Source of the DNA: Novacetimonas pomaceti
GTDB lineage: Bacteria; Pseudomonadota; Alphaproteobacteria; Acetobacterales; Acetobacteraceae
DNA length: 64,000 bases
Direction: 5' to 3'
Assembly (NCBI RefSeq): GCF_003207955.1
Contig: NZ_NOXG01000003.1
Location: 1 to 64,000 of the forward strand
Each line of letters begins with the position of its first letter. Position 1 is the first letter of the stretch. The translations under genes and the position numbers were made by a program. The notes below the pieces were generated by a model. The model saw only the letters and a program-made list of their open reading frames with translations, made no database searches and was not told where the DNA came from. Shown here one piece after another: positions 51,967-60,957 of the stretch.

Positions 51967-52632
51967 ATGATCAGCCACGAGGATATCTGGCGCGCGCTGG
52001 ATCTTCTGGCGACCGAACGCGGCATGACCCCCTCCGGCCTGGCGCGGGCGGCGGGACTGGACAGCACCACATTCAACCCGTCCAAACGCATGACATCATC
52101 GGGTCGGCCGCGCTGGCCGGGGACCGAAAGCCTTGCGCGCACGCTGTCGGCCACCGGCATTTCGCTGGAGGGTTTTGGCCGGCTGATGAACGGGCACGGG
52201 GAAAAACCTTCGGCCACGCATCATTCCCACCTGAAAATCGTCTCCTTTTCGGAACTGTGCCAGCCGGATCTGTTCGATGACGCGGGCCTGCCCTGTGGCG
52301 ACAGGTGGGAGACATGGGATTTCCATGGGCTGGCGGATCATCATTCCTATGCCGTCCTGGTGGATTCCGACAACATGGAACCGATTTTCCGCCGCGGCGC
52401 GGTCGTGGTCGTTTCCCCTACCGCCGCCATCCGCGAACATGACCGGGTGCTGCTGCATGGTCCCGATTCCCATCCATGCTGCGGCATCGTGACCGACAGG
52501 TGGCACGATGCGCCGGCCACGGCACCGCTGCATGAACGAATCCGCATTCGTGGCGTTGGCCGGATGGAGGGGGAGACCATCGAAATGGACGGCGCGTCAC
52601 GCGTTCACCGCATTGCGCTGGCCTGTCTGTAG
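51967..52632 (+). CDS. S24-like transcriptional regulator lacking the catalytic serine
   Basis: A 221-residue protein. Residues 1-75 form an XRE-type helix-turn-helix (MTPSGLARAAGLDSTTFNPS; RWPGTESLARTLSATGISL). Residues 115-215 match the peptidase S24 (LexA/CI-type) dimerisation domain. In active members a serine is in DSMEP; here residues 135-139 read DNMEP (Asn136). The lysine-bearing strand is also replaced (CCGIVTDRW). So it is probably a non-cleaving dimeric regulator. This HTH-S24 type is common in alphaproteobacteria, and its target genes are unknown. Confidence 0.8.
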   Translation: MISHEDIWRALDLLATERGMTPSGLARAAGLDSTTFNPSKRMTSSGRPRWPGTESLARTLSATGISLEGFGRLMNGHGEKPSATHHSHLKIVSFSELCQPDLFDDAGLPCGDRWETWDFHGLADHHSYAVLVDSDNMEPIFRRGAVVVVSPTAAIREHDRVLLHGPDSHPCCGIVTDRWHDAPATAPLHERIRIRGVGRMEGETIEMDGASRVHRIALACL

Positions 52633-52727
52633 GCCGCCCGTGTCCCCGGTGTAACCGGCGCGCGAAAACCGGATCAATTCATGATGTTCCGGCTGACTTT
52701 TGGCAATTTTTACCTTATGTCTCGCGC

Positions 52728-54533
52728 ATGACCGACACACCCCTTTCCCTGATCCGCAATTTCTCGATCATTGCCCATATCGACCATGGGAAATCCACGC
52801 TGGCGGACCGCCTGATCCAGGCGTGCGGCGCATTGACGCAGCGTGAAATGACGAACCAGGTCCTCGACAACATGGACCTGGAGCGCGAACGCGGCATCAC
52901 GATCAAGGCGCAGACCGTGCGCCTGACCTATCCCGCCAAGGATGGAAAGACCTATGTCCTCAACCTGATGGACACGCCGGGCCATGTCGACTTCGCTTAC
53001 GAGGTCAGCCGTTCGCTTGCCGCGTGCGAGGGGTCGCTGCTGGTTGTCGATGCATCGCAGGGGGTGGAGGCACAGACGCTGGCCAACGTGTATCAGGCCA
53101 TCGACGCCAATCATGAAATCGTGCCCGTCCTGAACAAGGTGGACCTGCCCGCCGCCGACTGCGAACGCGTCAAGGCGCAGATCGAGGAAGTCGTGGGCAT
53201 CGACGCCGAAGACGCGGTGGAGGTTTCCGCCAAGACCGGGCTGAATATCGAGGCCGTGCTGGAGGCGCTCGTGACGCGCCTGCCGCCGCCCAAGGGCGAT
53301 GCCGAAGCGCCGCTCAAGGCGCTGCTGGTCGACAGCTGGTATGATCCCTACCTTGGCGTCATCACGCTGGTCCGGGTCAAGGAAGGACGCCTGAAGAAGG
53401 GCATGCGCATCCGCATGATGTCCACGGGCGTGGTCCATAATGTCGATCAGGTGGGCGTATTTGCCCCGCGCATGACCCCGGTGGACGAGCTGGGTCCGGG
53501 CGAAATCGGCTATATCAACGCGGCGATCAAGACGGTGGCCGACTGTAACGTGGGCGACACCCTGACCGATGACCGGCGCCCGGCGGACAAGCCGCTGGCC
53601 GGGTTCAAGCCGTCCATTCCCGTTGTCTGGTGCGGCCTGTATCCGGTGGTCGCGGATGATTTTGAAAAGCTGCGCGACAGTCTGGCGAAGCTGCGGCTGA
53701 ACGATGCCTCCTTCCATTACGAGGCGGAGACGTCCGCCGCGCTGGGCTTCGGGTTCCGCTGCGGGTTCCTCGGGCTGCTGCATCTGGAAATCATCCAGGA
53801 ACGCCTCAGCCGTGAATTCAACCTCGACCTCATCGCGACCGCGCCATCGGTGGTCTATCGCCTGTGGCGGACCAACGGCACGATGGAGGAACTGCACAAC
53901 CCCGCCGACATGCCGGACGGTTCCCTGATCGAACGGATCGAGGAACCGTGGATCCGGGCGACCATCATGGTTCCCGACGAATATCTGGGCGCGGTCCTGA
54001 CCCTGTGCACGGAACGGCGCGGGGTACAGCTGGACCTGACCTATGTCGGCAACCGGGCGATGGCGGTCTATCGCCTGCCGTTGAACGAAGTGGTCTTTGA
54101 TTTCTATGACCGGCTGAAATCCGTCTCCCGCGGGTATGCCAGCTTCGACTACCAGATGGACACGTATGAGGAGAGCGACCTTGTCCGCATCTCCATCCTT
54201 GTCAATCAGGAACCGGTGGATGCCCTGTCCTTCATCGCCCACCGTTCGGCGGCGGAAACGCGGGGACGCGCGATCTGCGCGAAGCTGAAAGACCTCATCC
54301 CCCGGCAGCTGTTCAAGATCGCGATCCAGGCCTCCATCGGAAGCCGCATCATCGCGCGCGAAACGCTTGGCGCCATGTCCAAGGACGTGACCGCCAAATG
54401 TTATGGCGGCGACATCTCGCGCAAGCGCAAGCTTCTGGAAAAGCAGAAGGAAGGCAAGAAGCGGATGCGCCAGTTCGGCAAGGTGGAAATCCCGCAGAGC
54501 GCCTTCCTCGCCGCGCTGAAGATGGATCACTGA
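52728..54533 (+). CDS. lepA: elongation factor 4 LepA
   Basis: LepA/EF4 is a GTPase that acts on the ribosome, affecting initiation and recovery from stalled translation. The 601-residue protein has the G1 motif AHIDHGKSTLADRL, switch II DTPGHVDF and G4 NKVDLP. The C-terminal LepA-specific domain contains CYGGDISRKRKLLEKQKEGK, seen as GGDISRKRKLLEKQKEGKKR. The length is normal. A strong hairpin follows (54550-54587), before tRNA-Ser. Confidence 0.97.
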   Translation: MTDTPLSLIRNFSIIAHIDHGKSTLADRLIQACGALTQREMTNQVLDNMDLERERGITIKAQTVRLTYPAKDGKTYVLNLMDTPGHVDFAYEVSRSLAACEGSLLVVDASQGVEAQTLANVYQAIDANHEIVPVLNKVDLPAADCERVKAQIEEVVGIDAEDAVEVSAKTGLNIEAVLEALVTRLPPPKGDAEAPLKALLVDSWYDPYLGVITLVRVKEGRLKKGMRIRMMSTGVVHNVDQVGVFAPRMTPVDELGPGEIGYINAAIKTVADCNVGDTLTDDRRPADKPLAGFKPSIPVVWCGLYPVVADDFEKLRDSLAKLRLNDASFHYEAETSAALGFGFRCGFLGLLHLEIIQERLSREFNLDLIATAPSVVYRLWRTNGTMEELHNPADMPDGSLIERIEEPWIRATIMVPDEYLGAVLTLCTERRGVQLDLTYVGNRAMAVYRLPLNEVVFDFYDRLKSVSRGYASFDYQMDTYEESDLVRISILVNQEPVDALSFIAHRSAAETRGRAICAKLKDLIPRQLFKIAIQASIGSRIIARETLGAMSKDVTAKCYGGDISRKRKLLEKQKEGKKRMRQFGKVEIPQSAFLAALKMDH

Positions 54534-54549
54534 GGAACGGCGCACGGCC

Positions 54550-54587
54550 ATCATGATTATCCCGCCAGGGGGTGGGATAATCATGAT
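54550..54587 (+). terminator. perfect 14-bp hairpin after lepA
   Basis: ATCATGATTATCCC (54550-54563) pairs perfectly with GGGATAATCATGAT (54574-54587) around a 10-base loop. It starts 16 bp after the lepA stop and probably terminates that transcript. A CTTCCCCCTT stretch follows in place of a pure T-tract. Confidence 0.75.
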
Positions 54588-54666
54588 CTTCCCCCTTGCG
54601 CTTGCATGAATTGCTGCTATGTTCCGCACCCATCAGGCGGGATTGCGTGCCCGTTCCTGATCGGCT

Positions 54667-54757
54667 GGAGAGATGGCCGAGCGGCTTAAGGCGCACGCTT
54701 GGAAAGCGTGTGTACGTTAATAGCGTACCGTGGGTTCGAATCCCACTCTCTCCGCCA
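54667..54757 (+). tRNA. tRNA-Ser (anticodon GGA)
   Basis: The acceptor GGAGAGA pairs with TCTCTCC. The anticodon arm ACGCTTGGAAAGCGT carries GGA. A long variable arm (TGTACGTTAATAGCGTAC) is typical of serine tRNAs. The T-arm is GTGGG-TTCGAAT-CCCAC. Discriminator G and an encoded CCA end at 54757. Confidence 0.96.
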
Positions 54758-54866
54758 CGACACCCCATCGCAATGATTGCCTGAATTCCTGTGGTTGTAC
54801 CTCCGTCAAAGACGGTAGAACATGGGAATGCCGTCTTTTCAGGGGATGCTCACGAAATACCGTGAC

Positions 54867-54986
54867 ATCATAAGAAAGTTTTTGGTGAAGCTTTTTTCAA
54901 AAAGCTTCGAAAGACGCCGCCTTTTTGAAAAAAGGCGGCACCCAAAAACTTTTATTACTGTTGCTGGCAGGTTGTTTCAAACAGTC
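54867..54986 (-). repeat. dispersed hairpin-rich repeat, copy E
   Basis: Orientation is opposite to copy A. It begins ATCATAAGAAAGTTTTTGG, contains GAAGCTTTTT/AAAAAGCTTC and GCCGCCTTTTT/AAAAAGGCGGC hairpins, then CCAAAAACTTTTAT. The outer end TTTCAAACAGTC is at 54975-54986. It lies between tRNA-Ser and the 3' end of the DsbA-like gene. Confidence 0.82.
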
Positions 54987-55019
54987 CTTCGGATGACACC
55001 CGACAGCATCTCCGTGGCA

Positions 55020-55586
55020 TCAGTCCGCGAAAATCCGTGCCATCCAGTCTTCGACCGTATCGCCACTGCTGATGGCAGGATCAATCAACCCGTCGACCAT
55101 GAAGGTCGGTGACACATGAATGCCGTTCTGGCGCGCATATTTGCAGTGCCATTTGATCGCCGCCTGCAATTCCGGCACCGCAAAGGCCTGCGCCAGCGCA
55201 ACGCCGCTATAACGTTCCATGCGGCGGATGATATCATTGGGCGTGGCGTCCATGTTGGGACCGGCGCAATGATGCAGGAATTCGAATTCCTCCCGATGGG
55301 CGCCCACCGCATTCATGACGGCACGCGCCGTCTCCTTGCCGCCCTCCAGCGTGGAGGCCGCCAGAATGGCGCGCACGATCACGCCCGAAAACATGTGCCA
55401 CGGCTGGGACTGGAAACGGATCTTGATCGTGATCCGATCCTCCCCCGCCTGCTGCAAAAGGGCATCGAGCTTACCCATGGCACGGACGGAAAATGGGCAG
55501 GTCGGTTCGACAAAAATCTCGAAAATCCTGGGTCCATGCCCCCAGATCAGCGGATCAACGCGACAGGATGAAGGCGTTTCGGACAT
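55020..55586 (-). CDS. DsbA-like thioredoxin-fold protein with CPFS active site
   Basis: A 188-residue thioredoxin-fold protein. The active-site position reads CPFS at residues 30-33 (FVEPTCPFSVRAMGKL) in place of CxxC, leaving one cysteine. The cis-proline loop is intact (VSPTFMVDG). The helical insertion between them is typical of DsbA-type proteins. There is no signal peptide, so it is predicted cytoplasmic. A single-cysteine site suits glutathione-linked or peroxidase-like chemistry more than disulfide formation. AAGGA precedes the ATG at 55586. No redox partner is adjacent. Confidence 0.8.
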   Translation of the reverse strand: MSETPSSCRVDPLIWGHGPRIFEIFVEPTCPFSVRAMGKLDALLQQAGEDRITIKIRFQSQPWHMFSGVIVRAILAASTLEGGKETARAVMNAVGAHREEFEFLHHCAGPNMDATPNDIIRRMERYSGVALAQAFAVPELQAAIKWHCKYARQNGIHVSPTFMVDGLIDPAISSGDTVEDWMARIFAD

Positions 55587-56121
55587 TGTGCATGTTCCTT
55601 CTTCTGTATGAGGCCGCGCCATGCCCTCGCATTTTCAGGACAGGCATGGCATGCCGGCAGCCCGTAAAGCAGTATGGTGCCACCCGTCAGGCGCCCCATG
55701 CCATCCGTTCAATCATTCTGGCAAAATGAACGGGGCAAGATTCCACGCATTCACCCCGACATCCCATGACTGCGCCGCTGGCAGCCTGAGCATCCTGCCT
55801 GTGACCATAAACCCGTAATGGAACATGTCCGATGCCCGCAGGGGATGGTGAAACGGGGGCATCCATGTTCCCGCCAATGGCAATGGCGCCATATTCCTGA
55901 ATCTGGACCATCCATACCGGTTGCGGGCATGGCGGCATCCATTTCCAGTGTGTCGGTAAAAGAGCACGCGCAATGCTTCCAGACCGCCGCATGTCCGGAA
56001 TGTAAACCACGTTGCGTACATGCCCGACAATACCGGGGAAATGACCGACGCATGGCTGAAGGGATTTTTAACCGGGAGGAGTCCCCCCGAAAAGCAACAG
56101 CATCCTGTCGCGAGAAAGCTA
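55587..56121. other. intergenic stretch before tRNA-Thr, no gene recognised
   Basis: Several short open frames exist on both strands, but none shows family resemblance, good ribosome-binding sites or convincing codon use. A GCCATGCC/GGCATGGC inverted repeat lies at about 55619-55650, upstream of the DsbA-like gene. I see nothing else. Confidence 0.45.
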
Positions 56122-56196
56122 TGGTGCCGGGTGAGGGATTTGAACCCCCGGCCTTCGGTTTACAAAACCGCTGCACTACCGCTGTGCTAACCCGGC
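56122..56196 (-). tRNA. tRNA-Thr (anticodon TGT)
   Basis: Read on the minus strand: acceptor GCCGGGT/ACCCGGC, D-arm GCACAGCGGTAGTGC, anticodon loop TTTGTAA with TGT, and T-arm GGGGG-TTCAAAT-CCCTC with one mismatch. Discriminator A is followed by an encoded CCA (plus-strand 56122-56124). Confidence 0.95.
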
Positions 56197-56279
56197 AATA
56201 GCGTCTCCTTTTGCCCATATCGCCGCGCAGGGTCAAGCGGGTATTGCCCCCGGCAACGGGGGCCAATATCCCCTTTTCC

Positions 56280-58460
56280 TCAGGAATGCTGTCCCTTCAT
56301 CCTTTGCGTCCAGACCTGCTTGATACGCGCCCGTTCCGCAGCACTCAGCCGGCCTGTTGGCGCGGGATGCGGCGCATGGGCGGCATGGGCGCGATGGGCC
56401 GCGCGTGCCTGATGGTGGCTTACGCGCTGTGGACGCCCCGCGACCGGCACCTGCCCCGAGGCGGGATTGTCGCGCATCTGGCGGATCGCCTGCGCGCACA
56501 GGGATTCCTTGCCAACCCCTGCCTCGATCGTCGGCAGCAGGGCGACAGGCGTTACCACCCCCAGCAGGACAGAACCCACGGCACGGGCGATCGTCTCCGT
56601 CCCCGGCATGATGGACGGTTTTTTCAGCAGGCCGGTAATATGCAGCGTCCCGGGAAAGGATCCGACCGCGAAATGACGGGAATCCGTCATCAGGGCGTAA
56701 TCGATCGTGTTGTCGCGGAAATTGATGTCCCCCTTGCCCACCGTGCGGGTATCCCCCGTTTCGATCAGCAGCGTGCGCGTTCCCAGTATTCCCTGACGCA
56801 GCGGCATATCGGCAATCACGCATTTCAGTTCCGTCTCGCCCGGCAGGCCGAGGAGCGAAAGCAGCGCCTTGCCCAGTTCCAGCCCCAGCAGGTCCGGCAG
56901 CACGGCGGAAATATCGCCCCCCTGGTCCAGCGCGACGGTCATGCCGCCATCGCCATTGCCCACGATGGCCGCCAGCGAATTCCCGGTCCCATGGACCGCC
57001 AGATGTCCGCCAAAAACTCCGTTGCCATGAAACCGCCCGGTTGCCTGCATCAGGCGCGACAGGTTGATGCGCACCATGTCGATGCCGATCCGGGCCTCCA
57101 CCGCGTCACCCCGGGGGGTAAAGGTCCCGCTGCTGGCCAGCGTGCCGGACCCCACGGCAAAGTTCAGGTGATGGACATCGATCACGCCATCGCGGATATC
57201 GGCCAGCACATCGATATTATCCAGCGGCGTATGGCGGTTTTCGATATGGTCGCCGTGATAGGCGAAATGGACGTTGGTCGCCCGGATCTTGGGCATGTTG
57301 ATGGGCGTGCTGGGCAGGACGGCATTGCTGCTGGCATGGGCGCGGGCTTCTTCCTGCTGCTGCGCGGTGGAGGGTTTTTCCCCCGGCGTCGCCCCGAAAA
57401 ATCCGCCAAGATCGGCAAGGTCGACGCGACGGGAATGAAGTTCGGCATCCACGAAGGGCACGGCCTGGTGCGGATCGATCGAAAGATCCCCGCCAAGGTC
57501 GCTGGAACCGACATGCCCGTCCAGATCGCGAAAGCGGACATGCGCCGCGGTGTAGTCAAGGTTGCCCTCCACCCGATAGGGGGGCGTCTGGGGAATGACC
57601 ACGCCCGTCAGGGGATAGAGCAGCGACATGTCCGGTCCCGCCAGCGACAGGCGCAGCCGCGCCCCTGCAAGGGACAGCGGGTCCTCCACCGCGCCATGCA
57701 GCGCAAGACGCGTCTCTCCATGCCGCACTTCCAGATCGACGGGATAGGGTTGCCTGCGATCCTGCAGCGATACCAGCGTGCCGCCGGAAAAATGACCGGT
57801 AATCGCCTGACGGACATAGGTGCCATGGGCATCCATCACCAGACGCGCGCCTTCCGGATCGCTTGCCTCGGTCGTGTGGACCTGCCCGCGCATATCGGTA
57901 TGCAGCCGGGCATGCATGACATGCAGCTGCCCGCCGACGATGCGCACCGCGCCGATCCGGGGCATGGAGGCATCCCCCTTCTTCGGGGCCCTGTCTCCTT
58001 TCGGCGCATTCGGATCGGAAAAATCGTAATTGCGGCTGCCGTCCGCGCGTTCCTGCAGCTCCACCACCGGCGTATCAAGCGAAATCAGCGGCAGGTCCAG
58101 CCCCCCACCCGACAGCAACGGCCACCACCGGATCGCGACATCAAGCCGCTTCGCCGTTGCAAGTGGCGGCAGGTTTTCGAAACCCGCAGGCTGATCGATA
58201 CGCACATCGTCGGCCCCGATCACGATCACCCGGCCGGGACGGACATGCAGGTGCGCGATGGTGACCCTGCGGTGCAGCGCCGCGCCGGCCCTGCGTTCCA
58301 CCAGCGGGATGAACCAGTCCCACGACCACAGGATGACCAGCACCAGCACGGCGACACAGATCGCACCCGCGACAATCGCGCGCACGGGCGGAACCGCGCG
58401 GCCCTGCCGGGGGGGTGGGGGATCGTTCCTGCGTGTGAGTGCCTTGCCTGTATCCGTCAT
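56280..58460 (-). CDS. AsmA family protein
   Basis: A 726-residue AsmA-type protein. These inner-membrane-anchored periplasmic proteins have long beta-groove domains and are linked to lipid transport to the outer membrane. One N-terminal membrane helix is at about residues 27-50 (IVAGAICVAVLVLVILWSWDW). The AsmA-like N-terminus follows (GRVIVIGADDVRIDQPAGF), then repeated beta segments and the C-terminal AsmA_2 region with TLHITGLLKKPSIMPGTE. The ATG at 58460 is chosen; the upstream frame is not conserved. It stands alone between tRNA-Thr and divergent ilvD. Confidence 0.85.
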   Translation of the reverse strand: MTDTGKALTRRNDPPPPRQGRAVPPVRAIVAGAICVAVLVLVILWSWDWFIPLVERRAGAALHRRVTIAHLHVRPGRVIVIGADDVRIDQPAGFENLPPLATAKRLDVAIRWWPLLSGGGLDLPLISLDTPVVELQERADGSRNYDFSDPNAPKGDRAPKKGDASMPRIGAVRIVGGQLHVMHARLHTDMRGQVHTTEASDPEGARLVMDAHGTYVRQAITGHFSGGTLVSLQDRRQPYPVDLEVRHGETRLALHGAVEDPLSLAGARLRLSLAGPDMSLLYPLTGVVIPQTPPYRVEGNLDYTAAHVRFRDLDGHVGSSDLGGDLSIDPHQAVPFVDAELHSRRVDLADLGGFFGATPGEKPSTAQQQEEARAHASSNAVLPSTPINMPKIRATNVHFAYHGDHIENRHTPLDNIDVLADIRDGVIDVHHLNFAVGSGTLASSGTFTPRGDAVEARIGIDMVRINLSRLMQATGRFHGNGVFGGHLAVHGTGNSLAAIVGNGDGGMTVALDQGGDISAVLPDLLGLELGKALLSLLGLPGETELKCVIADMPLRQGILGTRTLLIETGDTRTVGKGDINFRDNTIDYALMTDSRHFAVGSFPGTLHITGLLKKPSIMPGTETIARAVGSVLLGVVTPVALLPTIEAGVGKESLCAQAIRQMRDNPASGQVPVAGRPQRVSHHQARAAHRAHAAHAPHPAPTGRLSAAERARIKQVWTQRMKGQHS

Positions 58461-58658
58461 GCCTGCCCTTTCTTCCCGATTGACGCAAACGCCTGCCACG
58501 ACACGGAGTTTCGCCCCCTCCTGCCCGCTTTGCCGCCGCATGCCGGTGCAAAACCGGGAAATAACAGGACTGGCGTGGGGGAAGGCGCTCCTGTAATTGC
58601 CGTGTAGTCATACCCATCTCTTCCCGGGTTGTCCCATTTACCGCAGAAAGGTTTACCC

Positions 58659-60521
58659 ATGCCTGCCTACCGTTCCCGCACCACGACACATGGCCGCAAC
58701 ATGGCCGGTGCGCGCAGCCTGTGGCGTGCGACCGGCATGCAGGATGGGGATTTCGGCAAGCCGATCATCGCGGTCGCCAATTCCTTTACACAGTTCGTGC
58801 CCGGCCATGTCCACCTCAAGGACCTGGGACAGCTGGTGGCCGGCGCCGTGGCCGAGGCCGGGGGCATCGCGCGTGAATTCAACACGATCGCGGTCGATGA
58901 CGGCATCGCCATGGGCCATGGCGGGATGCTCTACAGCCTGCCGTCGCGCGAACTGATCGCCGATGCGGTCGAATACATGGTCAACGCCCACTGCGCGGAC
59001 GCGCTGGTGTGCATCAGCAACTGCGACAAGATCACGCCGGGCATGCTGATGGCGGCAATGCGGCTGAACATCCCCGCCATCTTCGTCTCCGGCGGTCCGA
59101 TGGAGGCGGGGAAGATCCTGAACGAAGGGGTCGAACGTCGCGTGGACCTTATCAGTTCGATGGTCGCCGCCGCTGATTCGCGCATCAGCGATGACCAGTC
59201 ACAGCGGATCGAACGCTCCGCCTGTCCGACCTGTGGATCATGTTCGGGCATGTTCACCGCCAATTCCATGAACTGCCTGACCGAGGCACTGGGCCTTGCC
59301 CTGCCCGGCAACGGCAGCCTGCTGGCCACGCATTCCGACCGTCGGGACCTGTTCGTGCGCGCCGGACACCGTATCGTCGAACTGGCGCGGCAGTGGTACG
59401 AACATGACGACGCCACCGCCCTGCCGCGCGGGATCGCGACGCTGCCGGCGTTTGAAAACGCCATGTCCGTCGATATCGCGATGGGCGGATCGACCAATAC
59501 GGTGCTGCACCTGCTGGCCGCCGCGCATGAAGGCAAGGTCGCGTTCACCATGGCCGACATCGACCGCCTGTCGCGTCGGGTGCCGAACCTGTGCAAGGTC
59601 GCGCCCTCGCGCTCCGACATCCATATGGAGGACGTTCACCGCGCCGGCGGCATTCCCGCCATCATGGGCGAACTGCTGCGCATGGGGCTGATCCATGATG
59701 ACGTCCCGACGGTGCATGCGCCCACCCTCCGCGCGGCGCTGGCGAAATGGGACATCAGCGCCCCCGACGCGGACGAGGCCGCGCGTACCCTGTTCCGCGC
59801 AGCCCCCGGCGGGGTGCGCACCACGCAGGCATTTTCACAGTCCAGCCGTTACAGCGAACTCGATACCGACCGGGCCACGGGCGCGATACGCGATAACGAG
59901 CATGCCTACAGCCATGATGGGGGCCTTGCGGTCCTGTTCGGCAACATCGCGGAAGACGGCGCCATCGTGAAAACGGCGGGCGTTGCGGCCAACCTGCTGA
60001 GCTTCAGCGGTCCGGCGCGGATTTTCGAAAGTCAGGATGACGCCGTGTCCGCCATCCTGGGCGACAGGATCAGGCCGGGCGACGTCGTGGTCATCCGTTA
60101 CGAAGGGCCCAAGGGCGGCCCGGGCATGCAGGAAATGCTCTATCCCACCAGCTACCTGAAATCCAAGGGACTGGCGGAAAAATGCGCGCTGATTACGGAT
60201 GGGCGCTTTTCGGGGGGCAGCTCCGGCCTGTCGATCGGCCATATCTCCCCCGAGGCGGCGGAAGGCGGCATGATCGGCCTTCTTGAGGAAGGGGACATCA
60301 TCGAAATCGACATTCCGGCGCGCATCCTGCGCGCCGCCGTGGGGGATGCGGAAATGGCCGCGCGCCGCGACCGCATGGAAGAACGCGGGGACGCGGCATG
60401 GCAGCCAAAGCGTGACCGCGTCGTCTCGACCGCGCTGCAGGCCTATGCCGCACTGACGACCAGCGCATCGCACGGCGCGGTGCGCGATGTGACCCAGCTG
60501 CGTCGTCGGGTCATTCGCTGA
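58659..60521 (+). CDS. ilvD: dihydroxy-acid dehydratase IlvD
   Basis: IlvD dehydrates 2,3-dihydroxy-3-methyl acids in valine, isoleucine and leucine synthesis and carries an iron-sulfur cluster. The 620-residue protein is the long E. coli type. Cluster and metal motifs are SNCDKITPGM and CPTCGSCSGMFTANSMNC, the active-site region is GRFSGGSSGLSIGHISPEAA and the N-terminus is TTTHGRNMAGARSLWRATGM. AAAGG precedes the ATG at 58659. A hairpin terminator follows at 60536-60561. Confidence 0.96.
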   Translation: MPAYRSRTTTHGRNMAGARSLWRATGMQDGDFGKPIIAVANSFTQFVPGHVHLKDLGQLVAGAVAEAGGIAREFNTIAVDDGIAMGHGGMLYSLPSRELIADAVEYMVNAHCADALVCISNCDKITPGMLMAAMRLNIPAIFVSGGPMEAGKILNEGVERRVDLISSMVAAADSRISDDQSQRIERSACPTCGSCSGMFTANSMNCLTEALGLALPGNGSLLATHSDRRDLFVRAGHRIVELARQWYEHDDATALPRGIATLPAFENAMSVDIAMGGSTNTVLHLLAAAHEGKVAFTMADIDRLSRRVPNLCKVAPSRSDIHMEDVHRAGGIPAIMGELLRMGLIHDDVPTVHAPTLRAALAKWDISAPDADEAARTLFRAAPGGVRTTQAFSQSSRYSELDTDRATGAIRDNEHAYSHDGGLAVLFGNIAEDGAIVKTAGVAANLLSFSGPARIFESQDDAVSAILGDRIRPGDVVVIRYEGPKGGPGMQEMLYPTSYLKSKGLAEKCALITDGRFSGGSSGLSIGHISPEAAEGGMIGLLEEGDIIEIDIPARILRAAVGDAEMAARRDRMEERGDAAWQPKRDRVVSTALQAYAALTTSASHGAVRDVTQLRRRVIR

Positions 60522-60535
60522 ACCGGCACGAAAAA

Positions 60536-60561
60536 ACGGGCAGGCCCCGCGGCCTGCCCGT
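60536..60561. terminator. bidirectional intrinsic terminator after ilvD
   Basis: ACGGGCAGGCC (60536-60546) pairs perfectly with GGCCTGCCCGT (60551-60561) around a 4-base loop. The six A residues before it become a T-tract on the minus strand. So it suits the small minus-strand gene at 60724-60957 as well as ilvD. Confidence 0.8.
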
Positions 60562-60723
60562 CATCTTCAGGATATACTGCAAAAAGACTTCCCGGTTTCC
60601 TTGTGCCATGCCCCGGGAAACGGCTGGCGGATGCGGCATCAGCCATGCAGCCGCTTCAACGGCGGGGCCTGGCAGGCAGCATGATGCCCCGCCAATGGAG
60701 ACTTCTCATGCCAGGGCCGGGGC

Positions 60724-60957
60724 CTATGCCTGTCCCTGCGGCCTGAGGCGGGAAAATCCGCCCATTTCCCCATGCGCCATGCGGCGGAATGTCTGGGCCA
60801 CGCGGTTTTTCAGGGCCGCGATGTCCGGCACCACCATATTGTGCAGCGACCTGACCCGGTCATGCGTGGCATAAAAACGGCGGCTTTGATTCTGGTCCAT
60901 CTGGATCGCCGTTCCAACGAAAATTCCGTCTATTTCGATAATCTGTGAATCAAGCAT
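60724..60957 (-). CDS. small hypothetical protein
   Basis: A 77-residue protein with no named family. The N-terminus MLDSQIIEIDGIFVGTAIQM is a compact strand-turn-strand, followed by a basic helical part (RFYATHDRVRSLHNMVVPDI; ALKNRVAQTFRRMAHGEMGG). There are no signal peptide or membrane segments. I recall similar short proteins from acetic acid bacteria but cannot confirm it here. An intrinsic terminator lies downstream at 60536-60561, which supports a real transcript. Confidence 0.6.
   Translation of the reverse strand: MLDSQIIEIDGIFVGTAIQMDQNQSRRFYATHDRVRSLHNMVVPDIAALKNRVAQTFRRMAHGEMGGFSRLRPQGQA

Noticed and set aside
56211..58607. Very long open frame on the plus strand opposite the AsmA gene
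   Set aside because: It is a shadow of the minus-strand AsmA gene in high-GC DNA. Its translation is rich in His, Arg, Gln and Asp and shows no family; the minus-strand protein has a membrane helix and AsmA motifs.
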